The notes under the pieces were generated by a model, which was not told the DNA's origin, did not search any database, and saw only the letters and a program-made list of their open reading frames with translations. Positions 1 through 5,718 of a DNA stretch of 12,045 nucleotides are shown here, in pieces. A program made the translations under genes and the position numbers. Positions within the stretch are counted from its first letter, which is position 1, and every line of letters starts with the position of its first letter. The DNA is from Omnitrophica bacterium GWA2_52_8. Lineage in GTDB: Bacteria > Omnitrophota > Omnitrophia > Omnitrophales > Aquincolibacteriaceae. Location: the NCBI GenBank assembly GCA_001804025.1, contig MHFC01000122.1:33526-45570 (forward strand). Reading direction: 5' to 3'.

Positions 1-264
1 GTGCAGCCAAAAAAGCAATAATGCCGTCATTCCGCCGGTCACGTGAAGCCGCAGCCAAAAATGCGCGCTTCCCAAAGGGATCATCGCCAATTTTTTTCGC
101 GCATTAAAAAGGCCCAAGAAAAGAAATAAACCGGCAAGAGCCCATCCGGTCAAAGCGGCCTGCCGCCTCAGACCCGAGGCGCTTCGGTGGGCAATCAGCA
201 GCAGGGCGGCAAGAAGAATCAACCCCAGCAGCGCGGTCATGATATTTTTTTTGGATCTTGGCAT
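1..264 (-). CDS. Partial small membrane protein, possible heme-binding partner of the ferredoxin fusion
   Basis: The minus strand is open from an ATG at 264 to the window edge, giving 88 residues with the C-terminus missing. Hydrophobic segments lie at about residues 9-26, 36-53 and 70-87. The third carries H74 and H88, a His-X13-His spacing that is common for heme b ligands in membrane cytochromes; that reading is inference. The start is only 15 nt after the stop of the ferredoxin/cyclic-nucleotide protein on the same strand, so the two probably form one operon. The upstream AAAGAA is a weak ribosome site; a second in-frame ATG lies at 240. A membrane partner for a four-cluster ferredoxin subunit would make sense as a quinone-linked anchor, but the family is not recognised from this fragment. 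Confidence 0.6.
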   Translation of the reverse strand, partial: MPRSKKNIMTALLGLILLAALLLIAHRSASGLRRQAALTGWALAGLFLFLGLFNARKKLAMIPLGSAHFWLRLHVTGGMTALLLFWLH

Positions 265-279
265 GGCGAAACAGTTTCT

Positions 280-1944
280 TTAGCTTAGAAAAGATAAAAT
301 GTCCGTGCGGCGCACGGCATCATGCGGACACGCCCGGACACACGCCGGCCCGCCGAGCTGAGTCGAACACAAATCACATTTTGTCGCTTTCATAATCGGG
401 ATTTGCCCCTTGGGGTCAACCACAGGCTTCCCCTTCAGATCCCGGATTTCTACCATCCGGATATTGTCATAGGGGCACGAATTGGAACAGACACCGCAGC
501 CGATGCAGGTATTGTCGTTGATGACGACGCTGCCCCCCGTTTCGGTCCGGTGAATAGCCCCCGTAGGACACCCGATCATACACACGGGGTCGACGCAGTG
601 CATGCAGGCATTGGCGACCATCCAATGGTCGATAATTTTTCCGTGCCGGATAAATCTCGGGTTGCCTTCATGCGTCGAAGCACATGCCCGGACACAGTCG
701 TCGCAGCGGGTGCATTTTTCAAGATCAATCACCATGGCCTGCGTCGCATTGATAAACCGCTCATCAACGGCCCATTCGAGGAGCGAGTCCTGGGCAATCG
801 AATGCCTGGAAAAATCAATCAGCTTGCGCCGCGGCGGGGCCATGCCGGGAAAAACATGGCGTTCGAGAATCTCGGTGGGGACCCTCAGCACATCAACATA
901 ACCAACCGCCCTTAAGGAAGTTTGCAACGAGACTTCTTTTTTTTCCTTCCAGGCCTCGTAAATTTCATCCAGGCCGAAAATGTCCCCCTTCCCTAAATAC
1001 GTTAAAGTCCTTTCGCCGGTGCCAAACGTCATGCAGACACGGGCAAACCCGGCCCGGATCAAAAGCGCTCCGTCGGGATAATCGCCTTGCTTTGAGATCA
1101 TGGGTTCATGCTCGGCAAGTCCCTGACCCTGTTTGCGGTATTTTTGATAGCTCAAATGCCAGTCAAAGGTGCCGTAGGTTTCGAAAAGGGTTTTTCCGGC
1201 AATGCTTTGAATTGTTTCCTGATTTAATTTGGAAAAACAAGTCGATTCGCTCAGGTGGGTTTTTAAAGCGTTTTCCCGGTATCGCTCATCGACCATCCGC
1301 TTCCATCCCGGATCATATTTACTCAGCTCCCGGAGCCCCTGCCATCTTATTTCCAAAAGTACCGTCGTATCATCTTCGGCAAATACGGTTGCCGTCCTCG
1401 GAATTCGTCCAAGCGCGGCGAGTTCGCCGAACAGTTCGCCCGTTCCGAGCCTGGCCGTCTTTTGACTGTCTAAAACTGCGGGAATGTCCTGGATGAAAAC
1501 ACGCGTCTTCTCCGATTCCTTCTGACCGGCACGGAGCGATTGCTTACTTTGATAGTTGCGCATATCGCGTACTTCCGGAAACGGAGAAGACTTCCAGATC
1601 TGGGAAAGGGATTGCCACAGATTTTTTTTGCGGATGACACTGCGGCCTTCAATGGCCCTGGAAAGGCCGGGAGATAACACAACACGAACAAACCCGCCAA
1701 GGATCAGAAATGCGGAATTTCCGTAATCCCCCTCGCGGACAATGATGTCCCCCGCTTTGTAACGCATTAACCGGGCATCATTCCTGAGAATTCCACGCAG
1801 CGGAATGTGGGACGGAAACTTCTCGGCCTCTATGGCGGCGATTTCCGGCCTTGCCATCAGCCGTTCAACATCTTCATCCGACATATCGCTTCCGAAGGGC
1901 TCAGTCCACCGCTGCGGGCGATTCATGATCGTACGTTCTGTCAA
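280..1944 (-). CDS. Cyclic-nucleotide-binding domains fused to a four-cluster [4Fe-4S] ferredoxin
   Basis: A 554-aa probably cytoplasmic protein. Residues ~45-210 form a first cNMP-binding fold with the phosphate-binding cassette intact (FGEL at 172-175, PRTATV at 182-187), but with an insertion of roughly 55 residues (~95-150) before the cassette. Residues ~240-365 form a second fold with FGLDE at 323-327 but no matching arginine motif, so it is probably degenerate. Residues ~403-547 are a DmsB/HycB-like ferredoxin with 16 cysteines in four sets: 411/414/417/421, 447/450/455/459, 480/483/486/490 and 523/526/535/539. This is the pattern of electron-transfer subunits of redox complexes. There is no HTH, so it is not a Crp-type transcription factor. 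The start is TTG at 1944, preceded by AAAGGCG six nt upstream; ATG at 1926 (residue 7) has no ribosome site. A membrane protein gene follows 15 nt downstream. Inference: electron transfer gated by a cyclic nucleotide. Confidence 0.88.
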   Translation of the reverse strand: MTERTIMNRPQRWTEPFGSDMSDEDVERLMARPEIAAIEAEKFPSHIPLRGILRNDARLMRYKAGDIIVREGDYGNSAFLILGGFVRVVLSPGLSRAIEGRSVIRKKNLWQSLSQIWKSSPFPEVRDMRNYQSKQSLRAGQKESEKTRVFIQDIPAVLDSQKTARLGTGELFGELAALGRIPRTATVFAEDDTTVLLEIRWQGLRELSKYDPGWKRMVDERYRENALKTHLSESTCFSKLNQETIQSIAGKTLFETYGTFDWHLSYQKYRKQGQGLAEHEPMISKQGDYPDGALLIRAGFARVCMTFGTGERTLTYLGKGDIFGLDEIYEAWKEKKEVSLQTSLRAVGYVDVLRVPTEILERHVFPGMAPPRRKLIDFSRHSIAQDSLLEWAVDERFINATQAMVIDLEKCTRCDDCVRACASTHEGNPRFIRHGKIIDHWMVANACMHCVDPVCMIGCPTGAIHRTETGGSVVINDNTCIGCGVCSNSCPYDNIRMVEIRDLKGKPVVDPKGQIPIMKATKCDLCSTQLGGPACVRACPHDAVRRTDILSFLS

Positions 1945-2248
1945 ACCAACCGCCTTTCTTGTGCGTCGAGAAAAAATATAAAAACCGGTCGCCGGAATGT
2001 TTTAAATTTTGACACCGGAGTTTTTTATCTACAAATCCCGCCGCTCATCTGCGGCAAAAGACCGCAGAAGCAGCCTCATAAATCATTGTAAGTGCCATAT
2101 CGCCCGCGTGTTATTCTTTTTTCCATCCAGACTTTATGGTCCTGCTTGATTAGCCTAAGGGCGCTGTTTTCCAGTCTTCCTTTTCCGCCGGATTACAGCG
2201 AATATTGTTCTATCCAAAAAAATAAAAATTCAGGCCGGCAAAGCCTTT
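1945..2248. other. Intergenic stretch without a recognisable gene
   Basis: No supported coding region. It must hold the promoter of the minus-strand ferredoxin fusion, but I see no convincing -35/-10 pair. A short perfect hairpin (CTGCGG/CCGCAG, about 2052-2070) and a pair of CCGG-containing blocks near 1984-2020 are the only structure; neither has a T-tract that would make it a clear terminator. Confidence 0.5.
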
Positions 2249-2337
2249 TGTACCGTTTGACATCTGATTTTGTGGGACGACGGTACTATACCGGCTTGAA
2301 ATGGCAATGCATAATTTTAAGTGGCAAGACGCATTAG
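2249..2337 (+). repeat. Dispersed two-hairpin intergenic repeat, copy 1
   Basis: An 89-bp unit also found at 8518-8606 in the same orientation. Each copy has a first hairpin closed by TACCGT/ACGGTA (2251-2256 and 2280-2285), then a second one closed by CTTGAAAT/ATTTTAAG (2295-2302 and 2314-2321), and ends in GCATTAG. The ends of the two copies match closely while the loops differ, as expected for a structure-bearing mobile or REP-like repeat. It contains no coding potential. Confidence 0.75.
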
Positions 2338-2412
2338 TCCGGTTTTCATCAATTCGCTTAATCGATGAGAACCGCTTTGGACGCATGGGTTGTATCGAAA
2401 GTTTTGCGCCTT
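2335..2412 (+). repeat. Dispersed hairpin repeat, copy A (partner at 4962-5041)
   Basis: This block resembles 4962-5041 closely. It starts AGTCCGGTTTT and ends AAAGTTTTGCGCC. The stem CGGTTTTCATCAATT/AATCGATGAGAACCG here has one G-T pair and one A-C mismatch, whereas the other copy has 9-bp and 7-bp perfect stems. Stem positions are conserved but the loop is CGCTT here and AGGTG there. It directly abuts the preceding repeat, sharing the TTAG junction, so the two families are mosaic. Confidence 0.7.
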
Positions 2413-2475
2413 CTAACACATGATCGGACAAAAGGCTTTTTAGCTTGATTTCGGGTAATTCCGGCGCTTAGGAAC

Positions 2476-2535
2476 ATACCGCCTCCCCCTTATTAAGGAG
2501 GTATAAAAACCATGGCGCCGCCTATTGGTTTTTAG
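2476..2535 (+). promoter_or_regulatory. Seven-codon leader ORF with perfect, potentially sequestered SD
   Basis: AAGGAGGT at 2495-2502, a full consensus ribosome site, is followed after 9 nt by ATG at 2512. The ORF reads MAPPIGF and stops at TAG 2533-2535. CCTCC at 2482-2486 can pair with GGAGG at 2497-2501 and hide the ribosome site. The ORF itself lies across an inverted repeat, TAAAAACCA/TGGTTTTTA, that can form a 9-bp stem. It lies about 60 nt upstream of the riboswitch, so it may be a translated leader peptide in the same 5' region. Whether it is transcribed is unknown. Confidence 0.45.
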
Positions 2536-2558
2536 GACTCGATATGCTAGCTTTTTGG

Positions 2559-2578
2559 TAAGAGCAGAATAGCTCTTA
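2559..2578 (+). other. Perfect 7-bp hairpin ahead of the riboswitch
   Basis: TAAGAGC (2559-2565) and GCTCTTA (2572-2578) enclose a 6-nt loop. There is no T-run after it, so it is not a convincing terminator; it may simply be part of the folded leader. Confidence 0.4.
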
Positions 2579-2589
2579 TTGAGGATTCT

Positions 2590-2716
2590 GAAAAAGGCTA
2601 ACCCGCTCATCCCGTATAGGATGAGTTCGCTTGAGTTTTGCGGAGAGTAATCCGGGAGCGCAAAGCCACAAATCCTGGGCCTTCGAATGGGGGTTTAGGA
2701 TAGTTGGGCTGCCAAA
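2590..2716 (+). ncRNA. GEMM-type cyclic dinucleotide riboswitch (cyclic-di-GMP-I family)
   Basis: The conserved blocks of the GEMM aptamer occur in order: AAAAAGGCTAACC near 2591-2603; CGGGAGCGCAAAGCCA near 2653-2668, which holds the invariant GCAAAGCC core; ATCCT with its partner AGGAT (2672-2676 and 2697-2701); and the 3' block ATAGTTGGGCTGCC ending at 2713. An extra hairpin, CTCATCC/GGATGAG (2606-2612 and 2619-2625), enlarges the second arm. It lies about 100 nt upstream of a signal-peptide protein, which fits the family's frequent control of extracellular and surface genes. From sequence alone I cannot tell whether it prefers c-di-GMP or 3',3'-cGAMP, nor whether the ligand turns the gene on or off. 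Confidence 0.82.
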
Positions 2717-2778
2717 TCCTGATGGTTCTTTTCACGAATTTTGTTCCGACGTTGCCCATCAGCAGCCTCTTATCAGAT

Positions 2779-2800
2779 CCTCGGAATTTATTCTGAGGAG
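2779..2800 (+). promoter_or_regulatory. SD-sequestering hairpin (expression platform of the riboswitch)
   Basis: CCTCGGAA (2779-2786) pairs with TTCTGAGG (2791-2798) with one G-T pair and a TTTA loop. The 3' arm contains most of the GAGGAG ribosome site (2795-2800) of the gene starting at 2810. Just upstream, CTGATGG (2719-2725) pairs with CCATCAG (2756-2762), and GGCTG of the aptamer's 3' block (2707-2711) can instead pair with CAGCC (2763-2767), so the aptamer and the downstream fold could compete. This points to control of translation initiation; the linkage is inference. Confidence 0.6.
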
Positions 2801-2809
2801 CTGCTAAGC

Positions 2810-3664
2810 ATGTTTCGAAATCATGGTCCTGTCCGTCTGATATTGCCGGTCGCGCTTACTTTTTTTATCTCATTTCCGGCCCAGGCGCAAAATACGGCTT
2901 CCTATTCGCAAAATATTTTAACGGATCATGAAAACCCGCCTCCCATGCCCGATAAGTCCGTGTCCGGACAAGCTAACGAAGACACCGGGCAAAAACAAGC
3001 CAATACGACACCCTTTTTAATGACCCAAACCCCGTTAAGCCGCCCTACGGTCGTTGACGCGGCTGCGGGCATTGAGCCGGTTGCTCAAAACTGCTCCGAG
3101 AAAGAATCAAACGAGGAAATCACCAAGTCCTGCCGGAACAACTACAGCGACGGATCTTACGAAACTTTTGAGGAGCGGCGCGAAACCCGGGGAGACAATC
3201 CGAAGCGCCAGACCATAATTTTTAAGTACGGCGCCAGAGATTCTTTTAAATTCCGGCAGGAAGTGCGGCAAAAAACAGGTTACGGCTATTATGATTATGA
3301 GAGAAAAAAACGCGCGGAATTTTTTGACACGGTCACAACCACCGAAGACGGCAACGTCATCCGGGAAATCATGATTTTTGAATATCATCTCGCAACGGGG
3401 AAAATCAAAAAAATCACGTGGACAAAATACGACCGCATCGGCGACACCTACTTTGCCGCTTTAAAAAACCATGTCATGCTGACTTATGATGAAAAAGGAA
3501 ATCCGGTCAGTGGAAAAGCCGAGAAGTTTCTGGATAATGACCGCACGGACACCTTGTTTGAATGGAATGTCCGCCGTGACGGCATGAATCGTTTTCAACC
3601 CGATATGTGGCGGCAGTGGGAAAATTTAATGCAGCAAATGGTCGGGCGGGCTGCAGCGCCGTAA
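2810..3664 (+). CDS. Secreted hypothetical protein under riboswitch control
   Basis: A 284-aa protein of unknown family. The ATG at 2810 is chosen because GAGGAG lies 9 nt upstream and because it gives a clean signal peptide: basic start, hydrophobic core at about residues 8-21, and an AQA-type cleavage site near residue 25. A longer reading from TTG 2741 would bury the signal behind 23 extra residues. The mature protein opens with a low-complexity Gln/Asn/Pro/Thr linker (~26-90). Next comes a charged region rich in aromatic residues (~110-260) with strand-like stretches such as KYGARDSFKF and EDGNVIREIMIFEY, reminiscent of beta-repeat envelope proteins; this resemblance is only visual. Two cysteines (C95 and C108) could form a disulfide. 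The riboswitch upstream suggests a surface or lifestyle-transition role. Confidence 0.85.
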   Translation: MFRNHGPVRLILPVALTFFISFPAQAQNTASYSQNILTDHENPPPMPDKSVSGQANEDTGQKQANTTPFLMTQTPLSRPTVVDAAAGIEPVAQNCSEKESNEEITKSCRNNYSDGSYETFEERRETRGDNPKRQTIIFKYGARDSFKFRQEVRQKTGYGYYDYERKKRAEFFDTVTTTEDGNVIREIMIFEYHLATGKIKKITWTKYDRIGDTYFAALKNHVMLTYDEKGNPVSGKAEKFLDNDRTDTLFEWNVRRDGMNRFQPDMWRQWENLMQQMVGRAAAP

Positions 3665-3723
3665 AAAAACTTCGGTAATATCCATCATCCAACACATAAA
3701 AAAAACAGGACAAAAACAACAAG

Positions 3724-3746
3724 AAGGCTTTAAGAAACCCGGCCTT
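3724..3746 (-). terminator. Weak terminator candidate at the end of the SGNH hydrolase gene
   Basis: On the minus strand AAGGC and GCCTT form a 5-bp stem across the stop codon, followed by the T-rich run CTTGTTGTTTTTG and, further on, a run of eight T. The stem is short, so this is a weak call. The preceding plus-strand gene converges on this same 65-bp gap. Confidence 0.3.
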
Positions 3747-4857
3747 GCGGAGATGTTACCTGGCTGAGGCGGGGTTTATTGCCGCTGGTAAGCTCCAAAA
3801 AAAACTTGTACATATAGGTCGCGACAAACTGGTTTCCCTTCATCGAGTAATGCCGCGCCGCATTGCGGGGAGTTGCGGTATTCGGGAAGTCTTCCTTTCG
3901 AAGAAATAATTCCTGCGCCTCAAAAGGGGTCAGGTCACGAAAAACCGGGGTAAGATCAAGAAAAAACAAGCCCTTGCTTTTAAATGTCGGCGCAAATACG
4001 GCCGAAAAAGAATATCCTTCTTTCCTCACGTGGTCTTCCAAAGTCGGCAGATAAACAAATACAGGTAACGCATTCCTGTTTTTCGCCAAGCGCGCAAAAT
4101 CCTCAAAAACAGCCACGGCAATTTCAAAATTGCGGGCCTGGGTCTCCCCCTCTGATTTTGAAAAAGTTTGTTTTATCGACCGGTTGCGAATGCGATAAAC
4201 CAGTTCCATAAATCTCAGGCCTTGGAAATAATACAAAATCCGCATCCATGCGGACTGGCTTGAGGCCGATCGGGGAACCGGCGTGTTCTTGATGATCAAC
4301 CGGCCGTTCTCGATTTCCAGATTGGGTTTTGCAGGATTGCTTGCAAGCCGTCGGATGTCATCCGAAATAAACGCAAGGATCGCGATGTTGTGGTCAAATT
4401 TCTCACCGTCACGCCGATACCGCAAATAGGCCTGATCAAGACCGTAGCCTCCCTGCCCCATGTTGAGCGTTTCAAGGTCTCTGCTGATCCGGGTCAATAA
4501 GTGGCACCATGTCTGATCATCCCGCACGCCGAAGCCCATCGTAAAAGAATCTCCGAGACAAATAGCCCGGGTCATTCCCGCCGGGACTTCCTTTGTGTAT
4601 TCACGATCCGCTCTGAGAGACTGAGAATTAATGTGAATACCGACTCCGGGTCTATAAAGGTCCGGGACGGATACATTAGGCGCATTAACCCATCCCAGAT
4701 CCGGATCGTATTGAACGTGAAAATTTTCATGACTCACTGCGGGCCGAAGGTAAGGCAGTTCCCAAATCAGAAGGACAAAACTGCATAATCCTTCCACAAA
4801 AACCAGCAACGAGACTGAAGTCAGCGCAATCATTAGACCACTCTTAAAACGATTCAT
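3730..4857 (-). CDS. Membrane-anchored SGNH/GDSL-type hydrolase
   Basis: A 375-aa protein with an N-terminal hydrophobic segment (about residues 8-32) that should act as a signal anchor, leaving the domain on the periplasmic or outer side. GDSF at 102-105 supplies the nucleophile S104, and NMGQGGYG at 132-139 fits the block II glycine. H336 in HYSMKGN fits the C-terminal catalytic histidine. The third block, normally GxND, reads FISDD at 163-167, so the canonical asparagine is missing. Known members are esterases, lipases and acetyl-group transferases or hydrolases acting on lipids or envelope polysaccharides; the substrate here cannot be read from sequence. AGAAGGAG lies 12 nt upstream of the ATG, slightly far but strong. 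It has no obvious operon partner: a 486-bp hairpin-rich gap separates it from the response regulator. Confidence 0.8.
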   Translation of the reverse strand: MNRFKSGLMIALTSVSLLVFVEGLCSFVLLIWELPYLRPAVSHENFHVQYDPDLGWVNAPNVSVPDLYRPGVGIHINSQSLRADREYTKEVPAGMTRAICLGDSFTMGFGVRDDQTWCHLLTRISRDLETLNMGQGGYGLDQAYLRYRRDGEKFDHNIAILAFISDDIRRLASNPAKPNLEIENGRLIIKNTPVPRSASSQSAWMRILYYFQGLRFMELVYRIRNRSIKQTFSKSEGETQARNFEIAVAVFEDFARLAKNRNALPVFVYLPTLEDHVRKEGYSFSAVFAPTFKSKGLFFLDLTPVFRDLTPFEAQELFLRKEDFPNTATPRNAARHYSMKGNQFVATYMYKFFLELTSGNKPRLSQVTSPQGRVS

Positions 4858-4950
4858 TGAGACCGATTGCTCCTTCTATAAAGCCGTATCAACAGTTCCC
4901 AAATCGGCGATTCTGAGAGAATCTTAACCGTCTTCCCATACATCAGCGTA

Positions 4951-5188
4951 GTCGGACATCTAGTCCGGTTTTCTCATCGATTAGGTGAATCGATAAGAAA
5001 ACCGCTTTGGACGCATGGGGTTGCATCCAAAGTTTTGCGCCCGCGTTTTAACAGGGCGCAAAAGACAACCCCTGGGGTACAAATGAAAAAGCCCATTTGC
5101 ACCACAGCCTCCGCGAGGGCATTTCTCATTGGTGATGAGAAATGCGGGCTAGTCCGACACGCTGAGTACTGGCGCATAAGCGCCGGTA
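4951..5188 (+). repeat. Chain of strong hairpins (repeat array), includes copy B of the dispersed repeat
   Basis: Consecutive inverted repeats cover nearly the whole stretch. CGGTTTTCT (4966-4974) pairs with AGAAAACCG (4996-5004), enclosing ATCGATT/AATCGAT with an AGGTG loop. TTTTGCGCCC (5033-5042) pairs with GGGCGCAAAA (5054-5063), with GGGGTTG/CAACCCC outside it. GGTACAAATG pairs with CATTTGCACC (5076-5085 and 5094-5103, one mismatch). GCATTTCTCAT (5119-5129) pairs perfectly with ATGAGAAATGC (5135-5145). TACTGGCGC (5167-5175) pairs with GCGCCGGTA (5180-5188) over an ATAA loop. The part 4962-5041 is shared with 2335-2412. There is no coding potential. Confidence 0.75.
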
Positions 5189-5343
5189 AAATTGAATGTC
5201 AGAAGGTATTAAGCTTTTTCCCTGTTTTAGTCGACTAATACATTGTTCATTGTTTCGTTACGCATAAAGCCATCGAAACGCTTTTTGCGCAAAGCAGGCG
5301 AAACTTTGATGCAAGGCATGAATCTCAAAGAAACCGGGGTCCT
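5189..5343 (+). other. Leader region of the response regulator gene
   Basis: There is no ORF here. It contains the 10-bp palindrome TAGTCGACTA (5228-5237), a possible operator. Imperfect complementarity follows between CATCGAAACGC and GCGAAACTTTGATG, around GCTTTTTGCGCAAAGC (about 5271-5312). It must carry the promoter for the gene at 5344, but no clear -35/-10 pair stands out. I do not recognise a known riboswitch in it. Confidence 0.4.
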
Positions 5344-5718
5344 ATGTTAAAATGCTTACTCGCTGCAGACAACGCGTCTATTGTAAGACCTCTTGCCGAT
5401 TATTTCATGGAGAAGAAATACCATCTGGACATCGCCAGCGATGTCGAAGATGCGATAAAACTTCTCAAAGAAAATCGGGCTTATCAATTTGTCATTATCG
5501 ATATCAATATGCCGCAAAAAACAGGCTTGGACATTTACCACTATATAAAAAAAAACGGGATTACCGCAAAGGTCATCATGATGACGGGAGATCTGATCGG
5601 TTTTGAGCAATTGTGCGGCCATCTCAAAATTGATGCCCGGCTCGAAAAACCCATTACGATCAATGAATTCGATCAAATCCTCAAAAATCTGCAAAAAGAC
5701 ATCAAAGAATCCCTTTAG
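5344..5718 (+). CDS. Stand-alone receiver-domain response regulator
   Basis: The 124 residues are a single CheY-like receiver domain with no output domain. D53, in IIDINMPQKTG, is the expected phosphorylated aspartate. D9 represents the acidic pocket, where only one of the usual two acidic residues is present. T81, in MMTGD, and K102, in EKP, complete the switch set. Such proteins pass phosphate in two-component signalling or bind partners directly; the partner kinase is not in this window. A GGGG tract ends 5 nt before the ATG, a modest ribosome site. The gene ends in a 4-bp tail-to-tail overlap with the transporter gene on the other strand, leaving no room for a conventional terminator between them. 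Confidence 0.88.
   Translation: MLKCLLAADNASIVRPLADYFMEKKYHLDIASDVEDAIKLLKENRAYQFVIIDINMPQKTGLDIYHYIKKNGITAKVIMMTGDLIGFEQLCGHLKIDARLEKPITINEFDQILKNLQKDIKESL

Noticed and set aside
322..915. A 197-codon plus-strand ORF
   Set aside because: It is antisense to the ferredoxin domain of the minus-strand gene, which has clear motifs. The plus-strand product shows no domain and is His/Arg/Pro-rich, as expected for a shadow frame.
2092..2337. An 81-codon plus-strand ORF in the 1945-2809 gap
   Set aside because: It runs through the dispersed hairpin repeat, has no ribosome site and no domain-like composition.
2741..2809. An upstream TTG start for the secreted protein
   Set aside because: It would put 23 residues before a perfect signal peptide and lies inside the regulatory fold; ATG 2810 has a proper ribosome site.
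4951..5188. A CRISPR array
   Set aside because: The repeated units are inverted, of unequal length and not separated by uniform spacers; no cas genes are present.
5263..5320. A second GEMM riboswitch upstream of the response regulator
   Set aside because: GCGCAAAGC resembles the core, but the other conserved blocks are missing and the order does not fit.
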